A stretch of 64,000 nt of DNA from Monarcha castaneiventris obscurior (Eukaryota; Chordata; Aves; Passeriformes; Monarchidae): positions 18,138,001 through 18,202,000 of the forward strand of contig JAMPIT010000510.1 in NCBI GenBank assembly GCA_026261815.1, written 5' to 3'. Positions 53,342 through 64,000 of this stretch are shown here, one piece after another; the first letter of the stretch is position 1, and every line of letters begins with the position of its first letter. The notes under the pieces were generated by a model. That model saw nothing but the letters and a program-made list of their open reading frames with translations. It ran no database searches and was not told the DNA's origin. The translations under genes and the position numbers were made by a program.

Positions 53342-56300
53342 CTTGGCACCTGCTGATCTGTTGATCCTGGGGAATACAGGGGTGAAAAGTGGGCCTTAAA
53401 AAACTAGTGGTCACAACCAGAACTATGTGAATTTTAGTACAGTCTTGTGTCATCATGGAGGCAAGAGCAGCTATGTTTCTGCAGCCCAATTAAAGAACCA
53501 TCAAATCTATAGGTTCCTCATAGTTTTTAGTTTTCATTTAAAATGCAACATTTTCAAAAATTTGCTTTTGACGTTTTTAGTCTGCAGAGCTGAAGTTTAT
53601 TTTGGCGTGAAGTCATTGGAAACTCCAAAGGAAATATGTATACCAGGCTTCAAGGTCCTCTGAGAAACCCTGAGCAAAGGCAGGTGTCCCAGTATGGGAA
53701 CAACCTTGAGTCTGCTGCATCTTGGCATTATTACATTACTGAAATTTATTCTTAATTAAGACCTTTGTGTACAGTGCAAGTATAGCAGATTGATCTACTT
53801 TAAAGCCATTCATTAAATTAGTGGATTTTTTTTAATAAAATAATTCTGCAAGGTCAGTTTTCATTAAGGAGTGTGGGAGACATACATGTGAAAAATGTGG
53901 TATTTGGTGGGCATACTTTTATGTTCTATTTTAAAATCATGCACATAACATTTTTAGAAAGCAAAGTAGAGATGTTGCAGTCTCTGTCCCCACCAGTGCA
54001 CTGGAGAGTACAAGATACTGATTCTCATGTATGTTGATAAGATGTATATGTGTAAATTCCTCCCTAACCCAGCCCCATCAATGGGAAAAGACTGTCCTTT
54101 GTCAAGGAGAAAAGTTATGAAAGACGTTCTTTATTCGTGATGGAGCGCTTTAGGAAAGAAAGAAAGTGACTTATGAGTGATTCATTTGGCCAGGCATGCC
54201 AAGAAATTTTTTTGCTCTCAGTCCTAAAGAAAATGTAGTAGCCAAGAAATAGTCATTGATCTCATAAATTAAATTAATCGTGCCATACATTCTCTATTAA
54301 TGTGAGGAGGGACTTTAGTTTAATTAAAGCATGAAGAGGCTTTTCTTTGCACCTATGTTTTATGGGTTATGTCAGTATCCTGTAAGTTCCATCTCCTTCC
54401 CCAGGTACTCCTTGAAGGCCAGTGCTTTGAATCTGAAAAGGGGGCAGTAGTGGCAAAATACCACCATTGTTAGTTCTGCTGCTGCCAGGCTCTCATGACC
54501 CTCAGTAACAAGAAGTTAATTCCAGAAGTACAATTACAAAAATACCAATATGCTTGACCTGCCAAGTATTTCTGTATCAGCATGAGACCGTAAAGGGGGA
54601 GTGATGGAGGACTCCCCACTGTCTCAAAGTCCAGAGAAAGATGTATTTTTCTCATTCTCATGGCTCTGCTGCAATTTGCCATGTAACATTTGGAGTGATC
54701 ATGGAGAAGTAGCAGAGGTTCCTAGGGTGACAACATTCATCTTCTGGTTTTACATTTAATACATAGATTTTGTATTTGAACGGTACTTCTTCCATCAGAG
54801 AGAGTTGTATTGGGGATTATTTTCCTAAAAGAAATCCAATTTTGAATACTTAATTTCCTGACAGTATGAGATACAAATCTCAGCTGATAAAATGGAGAAT
54901 GAGCGCTGGCAATAGAACTGGATACTATTTGAATCAGTCAGTTTCTATTTGATAGCTTTAGAAAAGATTCTTGATAGGTCTCCATCTTTCTGGAGCTTGA
55001 CTGTTCACAGATTTTAATGACACATTAACCTTAGAAAATACACTTTTTTTCCCTAGAAAGTAATGATGTCAGTCCTTTTTATAGTACAGCTTTTTGGTTG
55101 GTTTGGTTTGGGTTTGTTTTTTTTCTTTGGCTGGGGTTTTTTTGCTACCACAGCTTTCTGTGGTTCCTTGAGCATTCCCAAGGTTCTTTCAGTTCTCAGT
55201 AAACAAGTATTTCTCCTTTTCTCTCTGCACATATACATGACCTTATTCCACCTACAGATGCTTCTATGTGACTAGAAGAAGGCTGATACCTTGTCAGTTC
55301 TCTGTGCCTTTATGGTGTATTCCTGTAAGCATTGTACTTATTGCTGATGTTTGCAGACCATGATATTGGAAACAATTCATAGTACTCTTTTTCCAGAAGC
55401 AGTAAATACAATACAATACAATACAATACAATACAATACTGTTTAAGTTCCTTAACATTTAGATAGATGTGTTTATTGGTGCTCATATTTTTCTAAGACA
55501 TTTAAGAGCTTATATGGACTGATAAAAATACTTAATGTCTAAGTCTGACATTAAACAGTGATGATGATTTTCCATTCCAAGACTGCTTCTTTATATCAGT
55601 CATGGCATATTAAATAATGTATCTTCTCAGTTATTTCCTACTAGGTGTTTTTGTATTTATTCATATGACTGTAATCCTATAGGCTGCTTCCCTATCCCCA
55701 TGCAAGTGACTTTATTTATAGTAATAACTATGCCAGAACATTTATATGGAACATTTATACCCACAATAAACTTTTAGCTGCTTTGTGAACATCAATAATC
55801 TGTTGGCAGCTGACCAGCAAATTCCAAAACATGTGAAATTTCTGGGCTCAGGAAGGCCAGGGAGACTAGAGTCCCATTTTTCTGCTTTCCCAGCTACAGT
55901 AGGCTGTGGTGTTTAGCTTCAGGAATCATGAAGTCCCAATTCTGAATTTTGTCTTACTGCTTTTTGTTTTAATGAAAAAGTCCTTCAAAATGTCCGATAT
56001 TGTCATATTTCTAGGGATTCCAAGAACTCAGATGGCTTAACAATTTGATGTGCGCAGTACTTGCCAGGCATTGGCATTGTTTCACAGCAGTGCTTTGACT
56101 CACATTTGTCTTCTTGTATTTTGTACTTCTTGGATTTCTTGTAACAGATGTTCTGTCTTGCTCTTCCTTATTTCTTTGCTTTTTCTGTCAAACCATGGCC
56201 AAATCTTGTGCTGCTATATATCATAACTCCTTTGAAAATCATCTCCTTGAGTCACAATTCATTTAGAAACCCAGCTTTCACTTCTACTTAAGCATATTTG

Positions 56301-58709
56301 CATAGGAAATTTAAAAAGAAAATGTGAACTTCAGAGTCTGAAAAGCCAAGAAAAAAACTTATTTTGTAAAATGTCAGTTTCAAGCCAACCTCATGATTTT
56401 AAAGAAGTGATGTCTGTGTAGTGGTTCTTGGAAATTTGGGTTTAAAAATATTATTTTCAGGTCATTAAGAACTTGTGATATTTTCCTTTGATTATTACAT
56501 GCTTAAAAACATGACAGTGTAGAAGGTTCCTTGATTGACATTAGAGCATTCACAAGAAGACTGCACTTTTGTAGCTCCTTTGCACATCCTGTTTACAGTT
56601 AAAAGGGAAAATATTTTGACAATCAGACCAGCCTGGTGCACCTTGTACTGCAAATAAGCAAAGGGTGAACGCACGCAGATATGTGTGCAGCAAACAGCTA
56701 TGCTCCAAGAGGGGATCGGGAACACCCGGAATTCATGGCACTTGGTTCCATAAAACACCGGACTTCAACAAGCAATTTAATTACTTTACATAACAATCCC
56801 TTTCACGTGAAACACTCTGCCCGTCATTCCAGTAGAGGGCAGTAATTTACATACAGTAATGTCAATTAGTGTGTGTACACATCGTGCGTCGCAATATTAC
56901 ACACAATAGCTGGTTTTGTTAAGGTAGTGCACTATTCTAGGCATTCTCTGCCCTCGGGGATGGAGTGCCACCCAGAAGCCTTATTTTCTGAGCTTTTGCA
57001 GCAGGACACCTAGCAATGTAGAAGTGGAACAGAATTTATGAGAACTAAAAAAGGTTTTCAGCTAGCACGGCGATCAAAACTAAACATACTCTGCTGTATA
57101 TAATCACCAGAGTGAATTGCATTTCAACAAATAATTTCATAGTGATACTGATTTTTTCTTTGTTGCTGTTGAACAAGAAGTACATAGAAAAGATTTTCTA
57201 TAAAACCCGTTTTACAGAAATCATTTTTACAGATCCAGCAACATGCTGTAGTACAGTGGAAGAGGAGGCACCGAAACTTAAAAATGTGATGTTTCTTTAA
57301 GCTGTAAGAATTTGATTCATAATCTATTTCAAAACACTGTGACTTGAAATTTCTACTTAGCAAAAAGCTGTTCAAACTGTGGGTATTTCTTCGGCAGCAA
57401 GATAAGTGTTAACTTCAAAATAGCTTGCTTAATTTTATAAATACTTCACAAATTTTACTTGTCACAGATGTAAAATAATATGGGGATAATTGGTTTCTTC
57501 TGTTGCTTGAGCTGAATGAATGGCACTGGTGCTCTGATAAAACCAAGAAATGTTTTCTGGGGAGGACTGGTTTTCCAGGCCATGATGATGCAGGAGGGCA
57601 CTGAACCTTCACAGGTCATTTAATACAGGAGCACTTTAAAAGTCAGCCACAAAACTGGAGTATTGGTTTTGCTACAGAAAGAATTTAAGGGGAAATTGCC
57701 TCAGGACAGTAGCACAGTTCAAATGTACCTTCGGTCATATGTAGTTCTGTCTGAATTTGAGCAAAAATTAGTTTGAAATATCTTTGTATACGGTCTTCTG
57801 TTGCTGTAATTTATGAAGAAATGAAGGGTAGCTGCCAGCTCCAGAAAAGGAGAGAGAGAGAATGTTGAAAGATACAAGTCAAAACCAAAGTTAGAAATGT
57901 AACTTCTCTCAGTCAAAATACCAAAAAATTACACATAGCATTGCAAAAAAGGTGTTCCTGAAGATTTAGGAACCTCCTGCATTGGTTCATAGCTTAGACT
58001 TCTCTAAAATGTGTTGCATACCTGTGTAAATTTATGTTGGATTCATTGCATGAAGGAGTGAGGACCTAAGCATTTGTCCCAACCCTTAGGTTATTTTTGA
58101 TGTGCCTCTCATTCCTCTGCTAAATACGCCTCTTTTTTCCCATCACTGTCCCCCTCATCCTGATCTGCATGGCATGCTCTTTCACAGCTTATCCAAAAAA
58201 ATGCTGTAGTAAATTTTTTGAGACTGAGTCGTTTCTATGTCAGATGACTGCTGAACCGATATGCGAATGGCATCTCATGGTCTTGCTCATTTTAAGAAGT
58301 GTCTTTAACATAAGGACAGATTTTTATTGAAATAAATCAATTTTACAAGGAGATTTCAGCCATTGGATTTATAGTAAGAAAGAAACTTTTTATTTATTAC
58401 ATTAGAAAGACCACAGCTGGGAATGCACCCATTAATAGACACAAACAGATGGATTCTGACAAGTCTGTGAACTATTCACACTCTTTTTTAGCAAATATTT
58501 TGCTGCAATCCCAACTTGCAAATGTTACTTCAGAAACAAATATGTAACCATCTATCTCAAGGCACAAAACTAAAGAGTCATGAGTAACATTAAAATATTG
58601 TATAAATTCATTATATATATGATACTCATTTGAAATTTAATAAGTAGTGTTTAAAAACAGTCCTAAAAGCTTGCCTTGGTTCAATAAAGGTTTTTAATTA
58701 TAAATAAAG
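53342..58709. other. Probable intron, no exon seen
   Basis: AT-rich DNA with no supported exon, mobile element or RNA gene apart from the microsatellite at 55405-55439. TA-rich runs occur near 58610-58622. Short open frames on both strands look like chance. Confidence 0.5.
55405..55439 (+). repeat. (AATAC)7 microsatellite
   Basis: Seven perfect tandem copies of the pentamer AATAC. A perfect array of this length is likely to vary in length between individuals. Confidence 0.95.
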
Positions 58710-60449
58710 TCATAGAATCATTTAGTTCGGAAAAGACCTTTAAGATCGTCAAGTCCAAGCATAGACTCAGCACTACCAAGTCTACCACAAAGTCATGTCC
58801 CTCAGTACCACATTAATATGTCTTTTAAATACCTCCAGGGATGGTGACTCCACTACTTCCCTAGGCAGCCTAATGCCTAACAACACTTTTGGTGAAGAAT
58901 TTTTTCCTAATATCCAATCTAAACTTCCCCTAGTGCAATTTGAGGCTCTTCTCTCTTGTCCTATCACTAGAAAGAGTCCAATCCCCATCTTACTACACTC
59001 TCCTTTAGGGCAGTTGTAGAGAGCAATAAGGTTCCCCCCTGAGCCTCCTTTATTCCAGGCTAAGCAACCCCAGCTCCCTCAGTTGCTCCTCACAGGACTT
59101 GTGCTCCAGACCCTTCCCCAGCTCCATTGCCCTTCTCTGGATACGCTCCAGCACTTCTTGTCCTTCTTGTAGTGAGGGCCCCAGAATGAGACACAGGATT
59201 TGAGGTGTGACCTCTCCAGTGCTGAGTACAGGGGACAGTGCTGAGTACAGGGTCACTGCCCTGGTCCTGCTGGCCACACTGCTCCTGATGCAGGCCAGGA
59301 TGCCATTGGCCTTCTTGGCCACCTGGATCCACGCTCTGGATCATGTTCAGCTGCCATTGACCAGCACCCCAGGTCCTTTTCTGCCAGGCAGCTTCCCAGC
59401 CACTGCCCCCAGTCTGTATCAGTGCCTGGGGTTGTTGTGATCTAAGTGCAGGAGCCAGCACTTTGCCTGACTGAACCTCACACAACTGGCCTCAGCCCTT
59501 TGATCCAGCCTGTCCAGATCTCTCTGCAGAGCCTTCCTGCCCTCCAGCAGATTCACATTCCCACCTGACTGGCCTGATCTGCAGACTGACTGAAGGTGCA
59601 CTCGATCCCCTTGTCTGGATTGTCCATAAAGATATTAAGCAGAACTGGCCCCAGTGCTAAGCCCTGGAGAACACCACTGGTGACCAGCTGCCAGCTGGAT
59701 GTAACTGCATTCTTCACCACTCTCTGGGGCCAGACATCCAGCCAGTTTTTTTATCCAAAAAGAATGCATTTTGTCCAAGCCATAAGCAGCCAGTGTCTGC
59801 AGAAGAGTGTTGTGGGAAAAGGTTTCAAAGGCTTTACTGAAGTCCAGGTAGACAGCATCCACAGCCTTTCCTTTACCTGCTAAGTGGGCCACCTTGTCAC
59901 AGAAGGGGATCAGGCTGGTCAAGCAGAAGCTGCCTTTCATAAGCCCATGCTGGCTGGGCCTGATTCCCTGGTTATCCTACATGTGCCACATGACACCACT
60001 CAAGATGGTCTGTTCCATGGCCTTCCCTGGCACCAAGGCTAGGTTTACAGGCCTGTAGTTCCCTGGATCCTCCTTCTGACCCATTTTGTAAATGGGGGTC
60101 ACATTTGCTAACCTCCAGTCAACTGGGACCTGCCCAGTTAGCTAGAGCTACTGGTAAACAGTGGAAAGTGGTTCAGTGAGCACTTTTACCAGCCAGTACT
60201 TTTGGGTGGATCCTATCTGGTCCCATAGACTTGTGTGTATGTAAGTGGTAGAGCAGCTCACTAACCATTTCCCCTGGGATTGTGAGGGCTTTATTCTGCT
60301 CACTGTCCCTGTCTTTCGGCTCAGGGGGCTGAGTACCCCATCAACGACTGGTCTTACTATTTAATACCTGAGGCAAAGAAGGCGTTAAGTACTGCAGCCT
60401 TTTTGTCATCCTTCGTCACCATGTTTCTGCCTGCACCCAGCAAAGGATG
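58710..60449 (-). mobile_element. CR1 LINE, 3' two-thirds (RT domain and 3' end)
   Basis: The 3' terminus is at 58710, where the + strand reads TCATAGAATCATTTAGTTCG. Going upstream on the minus strand the piece holds the ORF2 C-terminus (FKRHINVVLRDM, SPSLEVF, LPREVVE), then CEEQLRELGLLSLE, then the RT core. The RT core includes VDAVYLDFSKAFETFSHN. The catalytic FADD-type motif is destroyed: the matching place (about 59590-59605) reads SADQASQ, with the second aspartate lost. The N-terminal RT edge at about 60400-60449 reads HPLLGAGRNMVTKDDKKAAV, and the match ends sharply at 60449. The frame is broken in several places. Upstream the element is interrupted by an inverted CR1 piece (60450-60645) and continues as endonuclease at 60646-61330. 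Confidence 0.93.
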
Positions 60450-60645
60450 GACAGGCCAGTGCTCCTCAGTGTCTTCATAAGCAGCTTGGGTGCAGAACTT
60501 GAAGGTATACTATGTTTGCTGATCATGCTAAACTGGGAGGAGCTGTTGACTTCCTCAGAGTCAGAGAGGCCCTGCAGAGATATCTTGATAGAGGGCTGGG
60601 CAATCACCAACAAGATGAGGTTTAATAACAGCAAGTGCCAGATTC
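60450..60645 (+). mobile_element. Inverted CR1 reverse-transcriptase fragment inside a CR1
   Basis: This short block reads as CR1 RT on the + strand, opposite to the CR1 on either side. It starts at a PVLLSVFISSL segment, continues through a degraded active-site region and a RPCRDI segment, and ends at WAITNKMRFNNSKCQILLF. It covers the part of RT from just before the active site to the segment after it. The surrounding minus-strand element already has its own copy of that part (59440-59640), so this is extra material and not a simple flip of the resident sequence. It carries no CR1 3' end, so it is not an ordinary new insertion. It stands where the linker between endonuclease and RT should be. 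Confidence 0.78.
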
Positions 60646-61330
60646 TTTTGTTTCCAGATGTCTGGTGTGAGGGAGTCCCCCATGAGATCAAGGGTTAGTG
60701 ATTGTGAGACTTTTCTCAGCTGCTTACAGAATATTTTGTCTTACTCTTCATCCTGTTTGGACGGTCTAGAGCAGATTCCCACTAGGATGTCTGCCTCATT
60801 GGCCTTCTCCCTGATTCTTACCTATACACACTCAACCAAGTCATTGCCACCATCAAGCTCTAGATAATCAAAACTCCCTCTGACCTACAAAGCTATCCCA
60901 CCACCACTCCTTCCTTGCCTATCCTTTCTGAAGAGGCTGTAGCCACCCATCACATCCCATGTCTCTGGGATGTGGCAACTGTGTCATAGTTTTCCTGCTG
61001 CACAATAGCTTCCAGCTGCTCCTGTTTGTTGCCCATGCTGTGTGCATTGGTGTAGATACACCTCAGCTGGGCTGTTGATCTCCCATCCTGTCATTAGCAG
61101 AGAAGTTCCCCTACCTGGGCACCCTGGCACAGCCGTGCTCCCAGCTGCCAGCCCGTGCTGGCACCGTGTTCCCCCCAGAGCTGCCTGGGCAGCCGTGCCC
61201 AGTGCAGAGCTGAGCGGGGCTGTGCCTTTCTGCCAGGTGGGAGCCACTGCTGCCTGGTGGGGCTGGCACTGCCTCAGCACCCTTCCTGCAAGCTGCTGTG
61301 CCACACCCTGGTCACCAGCGCTCCCCAAGG
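60646..61330 (-). mobile_element. CR1 LINE, endonuclease-domain part
   Basis: On the minus strand this reads as the CR1 apurinic-endonuclease-like domain: VYLHQCTQHGQQTGAAGSYC near the start, then FDYLELDGGNDLVECV followed by a stop and VRIREKANEADILVG (60780-60895), then SQSLTLDLMGDSLTPDIWK down to about 60648. In-frame stops and frameshifts are present. Together with 58710-60449 it makes this the longest CR1 of the window and one of the less 5'-truncated ones. About 600 bp expected between the endonuclease and RT are missing and replaced by the inverted piece. The upstream limit near 61330 is uncertain, since the GC-rich part at 61100-61330 matches the expected region only loosely. Confidence 0.82.
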
Positions 61331-64000
61331 GCTTATTTTATATTTGGGGCCCCCAGCCAGCTGCTATTGTGCTAGATGTTGGTCCTGGAGGCTCGAGGCT
61401 ACTCATTTCAGTTACACTGAGTTAAATCCTTTGCTCCTGGCCCCTGCCCCAGTCATAGCGGGTAGGGTGTCTGTATAAATGTAGTGAAGTGAGGATTTTC
61501 AGCAAAGGCTGGCACCACTTCCATTTGTGGAAGTCACTGTCTGAGAGAAGGTAAATGTTCAGCTTCAGAACAGCTCACTAAACAAAGTAGCAGAAAATTA
61601 ATTATACAATATAGGCAGCTGCTTGAGGAGTTGATAGTTAAAGAGAAAAATGATGGGAGGTGGACTGCTGGGTAATAGTATAATAGTGACTCAAATCATG
61701 TACTTACAAGTAAAACCATTATTTCTCTTCAATTGTTAAACATTAATTTGTAGATTTAAAATTTTATTGAACACCACTGTATTTCTGGTATCATAGGAAG
61801 GTAAAAATGACAACTGTTTCCTCTTTTCTGCATAATTTATTACTTCATTTACCATACCTTCTCTTACTTTTCTCAGTCGAGAATTTTCAAGCCCCATGAC
61901 AGCATTGAGCCCACCAGCTTCCTTTGGATAAACTGGGAAATTATATGACCTAAAAGACACAGTCAACATTTAAAATGTCAGTACTCACCCTTAACGTGCA
62001 TAACCAAACATATATACACTAAGCCTCTATGTGAATTTCTGCCACATGGTGAGGTGTTTGGAACTTGCCAAGTTTCTTTCCTGGGAAGAAACTTTTACAG
62101 CTTTATTATCAGCTAAAGATTTGGATAATTTTTCCTGCCAGTCACATTAAGAAAAATAAAGAGCTTCTCTAAAACCAGCAGAAACATTCTGAATTCTGAT
62201 GTAAGGATGGCTTTTATCATCCTGACTTGACTCACTCTGTCAATCCTGAATTTAAAGAAACATTAGTTCATAGAGAATCAGAAACATATAATTCTATATC
62301 AGCTTGGCAGATGAGTATATTGGTAATTACATTTGCACTCTCTGTATATCTCTAACAGCTCCAAGTGCTTTTGTTTCAGAACAAAAGTGATAATTTGATT
62401 ATGGTCTGAATTCAGGAGAGCACCTAAATGCAGTATAAATTTAAATTATTAAATGTTTGAATCATGTGGACTAGTCAGTTTTGTTATATTTAACTTCTAA
62501 ATCAACAGTATATTCTTTTAAAATGATTATCTGTTAAATCAGTATGGTTTGATTTGTGAGTTCCTCAGAAAGAGGAAGGTACCAGAACATCCATATTTCC
62601 AACATATAATAAAAGAGAAGATACTATACCTAATCTGATTCAAATGGAGGACAAATACATTTCAGAATCTAGGTTACACAAGACACCACCAAACAAAATT
62701 GGCTCTGAAACATCTGGTTTGTTTTATACAAAACCATAAATGTGTGTTTACTAAACGGCCTAAGCTGTTTCATTGGAAGGCACCCTGAACAACAAGGACA
62801 GCAGGACAAGTGTTTACAAAGCCAAGGCATATACATTAATCGTGGCATGGCAGCATTTTAAAGAAACCAGCGAATTCAGAGGGATTATAAAACAGCTGGG
62901 ATGAATTGTAGGTAGGAACTGTTTTAAATCTCTGGATTCTAGGTCACAACAGAAGCTGTAACACAGGGCACTCACTCGCTCTTGTACTCCTTTGTGTTGC
63001 TTTCTCTTAAAGGAGAATCATGACTTGTAGAGGGCTGGAACCATTATCTCTTCTTTTATGGAAAGCATCAGTTGGTGCAATCATTAGGGATCTTGAAACT
63101 GGGAAGAAGTTTATTGCTGTGACAGATCGGGCAACATATGGAAGGAAGTAAGATGTTCTCCAGAGAGAGATTAAGTTTTTACCAAGGCATTTTACTGAAA
63201 TTTTGGAAAATAAACAGGTCATTAATTGAGTCCAGATTTAGCTACTGCAAATTGTGCAAAGATGTTGCAAACCAGATGCTTTCCCCTATTTGTTTTTACA
63301 ACCCCTTCTATTTATAGATGCCCTTTTTTGATGACTTACTTCTTTAAACGAGGGCATTGTTTTGCACCGGAAGTCTCATCTCAGTTTTGCCAGTAGGTGC
63401 CTGACTAAAACATACATGTTCACACAATTGCAGGGGATGAAACACTCAGCAATAATGTAAGTGGGAAATAATCAGTAGGAAGAAGTTACCATTTAATTCT
63501 TCCCTGGGTTTCTTAGCACATAACAGTTTTCAGCCATTCCCTGTGCAGACCCTGCTAGTGAAATGGTAGGAGCAAAGAAACCTATCCCAAGGACAGCATT
63601 CTTAGACTTGTCTTGCCAATGAAGGTATGACTACAATCCATGTTGGCATTTCCCCAGCTTCCCAAGTTGTGTGACACAGCCACTGATGTACCTGTCAGCC
63701 CTGTGGGAGCACAGCTTCAACTTGAACTCCAGATTAAGGCTGGATCCCAAAATGAGAATGTAGCAGCCAAGTCAACTAAGCTGTACCAACTGACAGAAAT
63801 ACTTGAGAAAAGAAATAGTCATTCCTTTTCCACTTTGGTTTCTTTTAGTCTTCAGAATGCAGGGTCTATTTTATGCTCTATCCGCACAATCTTGATTCAT
63901 GTTATAAATAACATACTGAGTGAAAAACATCTGCCCTGACTTGAAAGCAGTGAGTCTAGTGGGGATGCCTTCTAAAAGGATTGAGCTAGTCACACCAGGT
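61331..64000. other. Probable intron, no firm exon
   Basis: Mostly AT-rich DNA with no recognised repeat or RNA gene. A minus-strand open stretch with splice-like borders at 61868-61949 is given as a finding but is too weak for a gene call. The last frame (63640-63939, +) has no recognisable domain. Confidence 0.45.

Noticed and set aside
52900..53349. A 149-codon minus-strand frame over the second LTR (and its 95-codon counterpart over the first)
   Set aside because: It is the antisense of the LTR regulatory sequence. It recurs in both LTR copies only because the LTRs are repeats.
1..64000. CRISPR arrays, phage genes, bacterial operons, rRNA or tRNA genes
   Set aside because: No regularly spaced repeats, operon-like gene packing or recognisable RNA gene sequences were seen. 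The DNA is vertebrate in character.

Overview
The window looks like a piece of a bird nuclear genome. The main evidence is several CR1 LINE copies of the avian type, with 3' ends carrying the CR1 terminal octamer sense (ATTCTATGA) and reverse-transcriptase and endonuclease segments that read as CR1 ORF2. There are also two copies of a compact solo LTR. The rest is AT-rich, repeat-poor DNA without long open frames, as expected of a gene desert or very long introns. I see no bacterial operon, CRISPR array, rRNA or tRNA gene.

The only gene part I can support is at 47.0-48.2 kb. A GC-dense CpG island of about 1.15 kb holds one short coding exon on the + strand (47682-47805). It encodes 41 residues and ends at a splice donor in phase 1. 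From memory of the family, the N-terminus (basic, then a segment reading AWDLLWRNVRERRLA) resembles the alternative first exon of a DLC1/STARD13-type RhoGAP (SAM, RhoGAP and START domains). The phase-1 junction would let it join the shared exon that begins the SAM region. I cannot decide between the paralogues, and no later exon lies in the window. On this reading 48-64 kb is the first intron and 1-47 kb is upstream DNA or an intron of a longer isoform.

Layout: 1-9.6 kb, mostly unique DNA with one CR1 3' end and one old CR1/L3-like relic; 9.6-11.2 kb, a truncated CR1 on the minus strand; 11-37 kb, unique DNA with two short CR1 3' fragments; 36.9-37.5 kb, an old CR1/L3-like reverse-transcriptase relic on the + strand; 41.8-42.4 and 52.8-53.3 kb, two solo LTRs of one family in the same orientation, each with its own 6-bp target duplication, bracketing the CpG-island promoter; 55.4 kb, an AATAC microsatellite; 58.7-61.3 kb, a long CR1 on the minus strand interrupted by a roughly 200-bp CR1 reverse-transcriptase piece in the opposite orientation.

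I found no convincing unknown biological system. The points most worth a second look are the small upstream ORF whose stop codon overlaps the start codon of the exon, the LTR pair around the promoter, and the rearranged CR1 at 60.4-60.65 kb.
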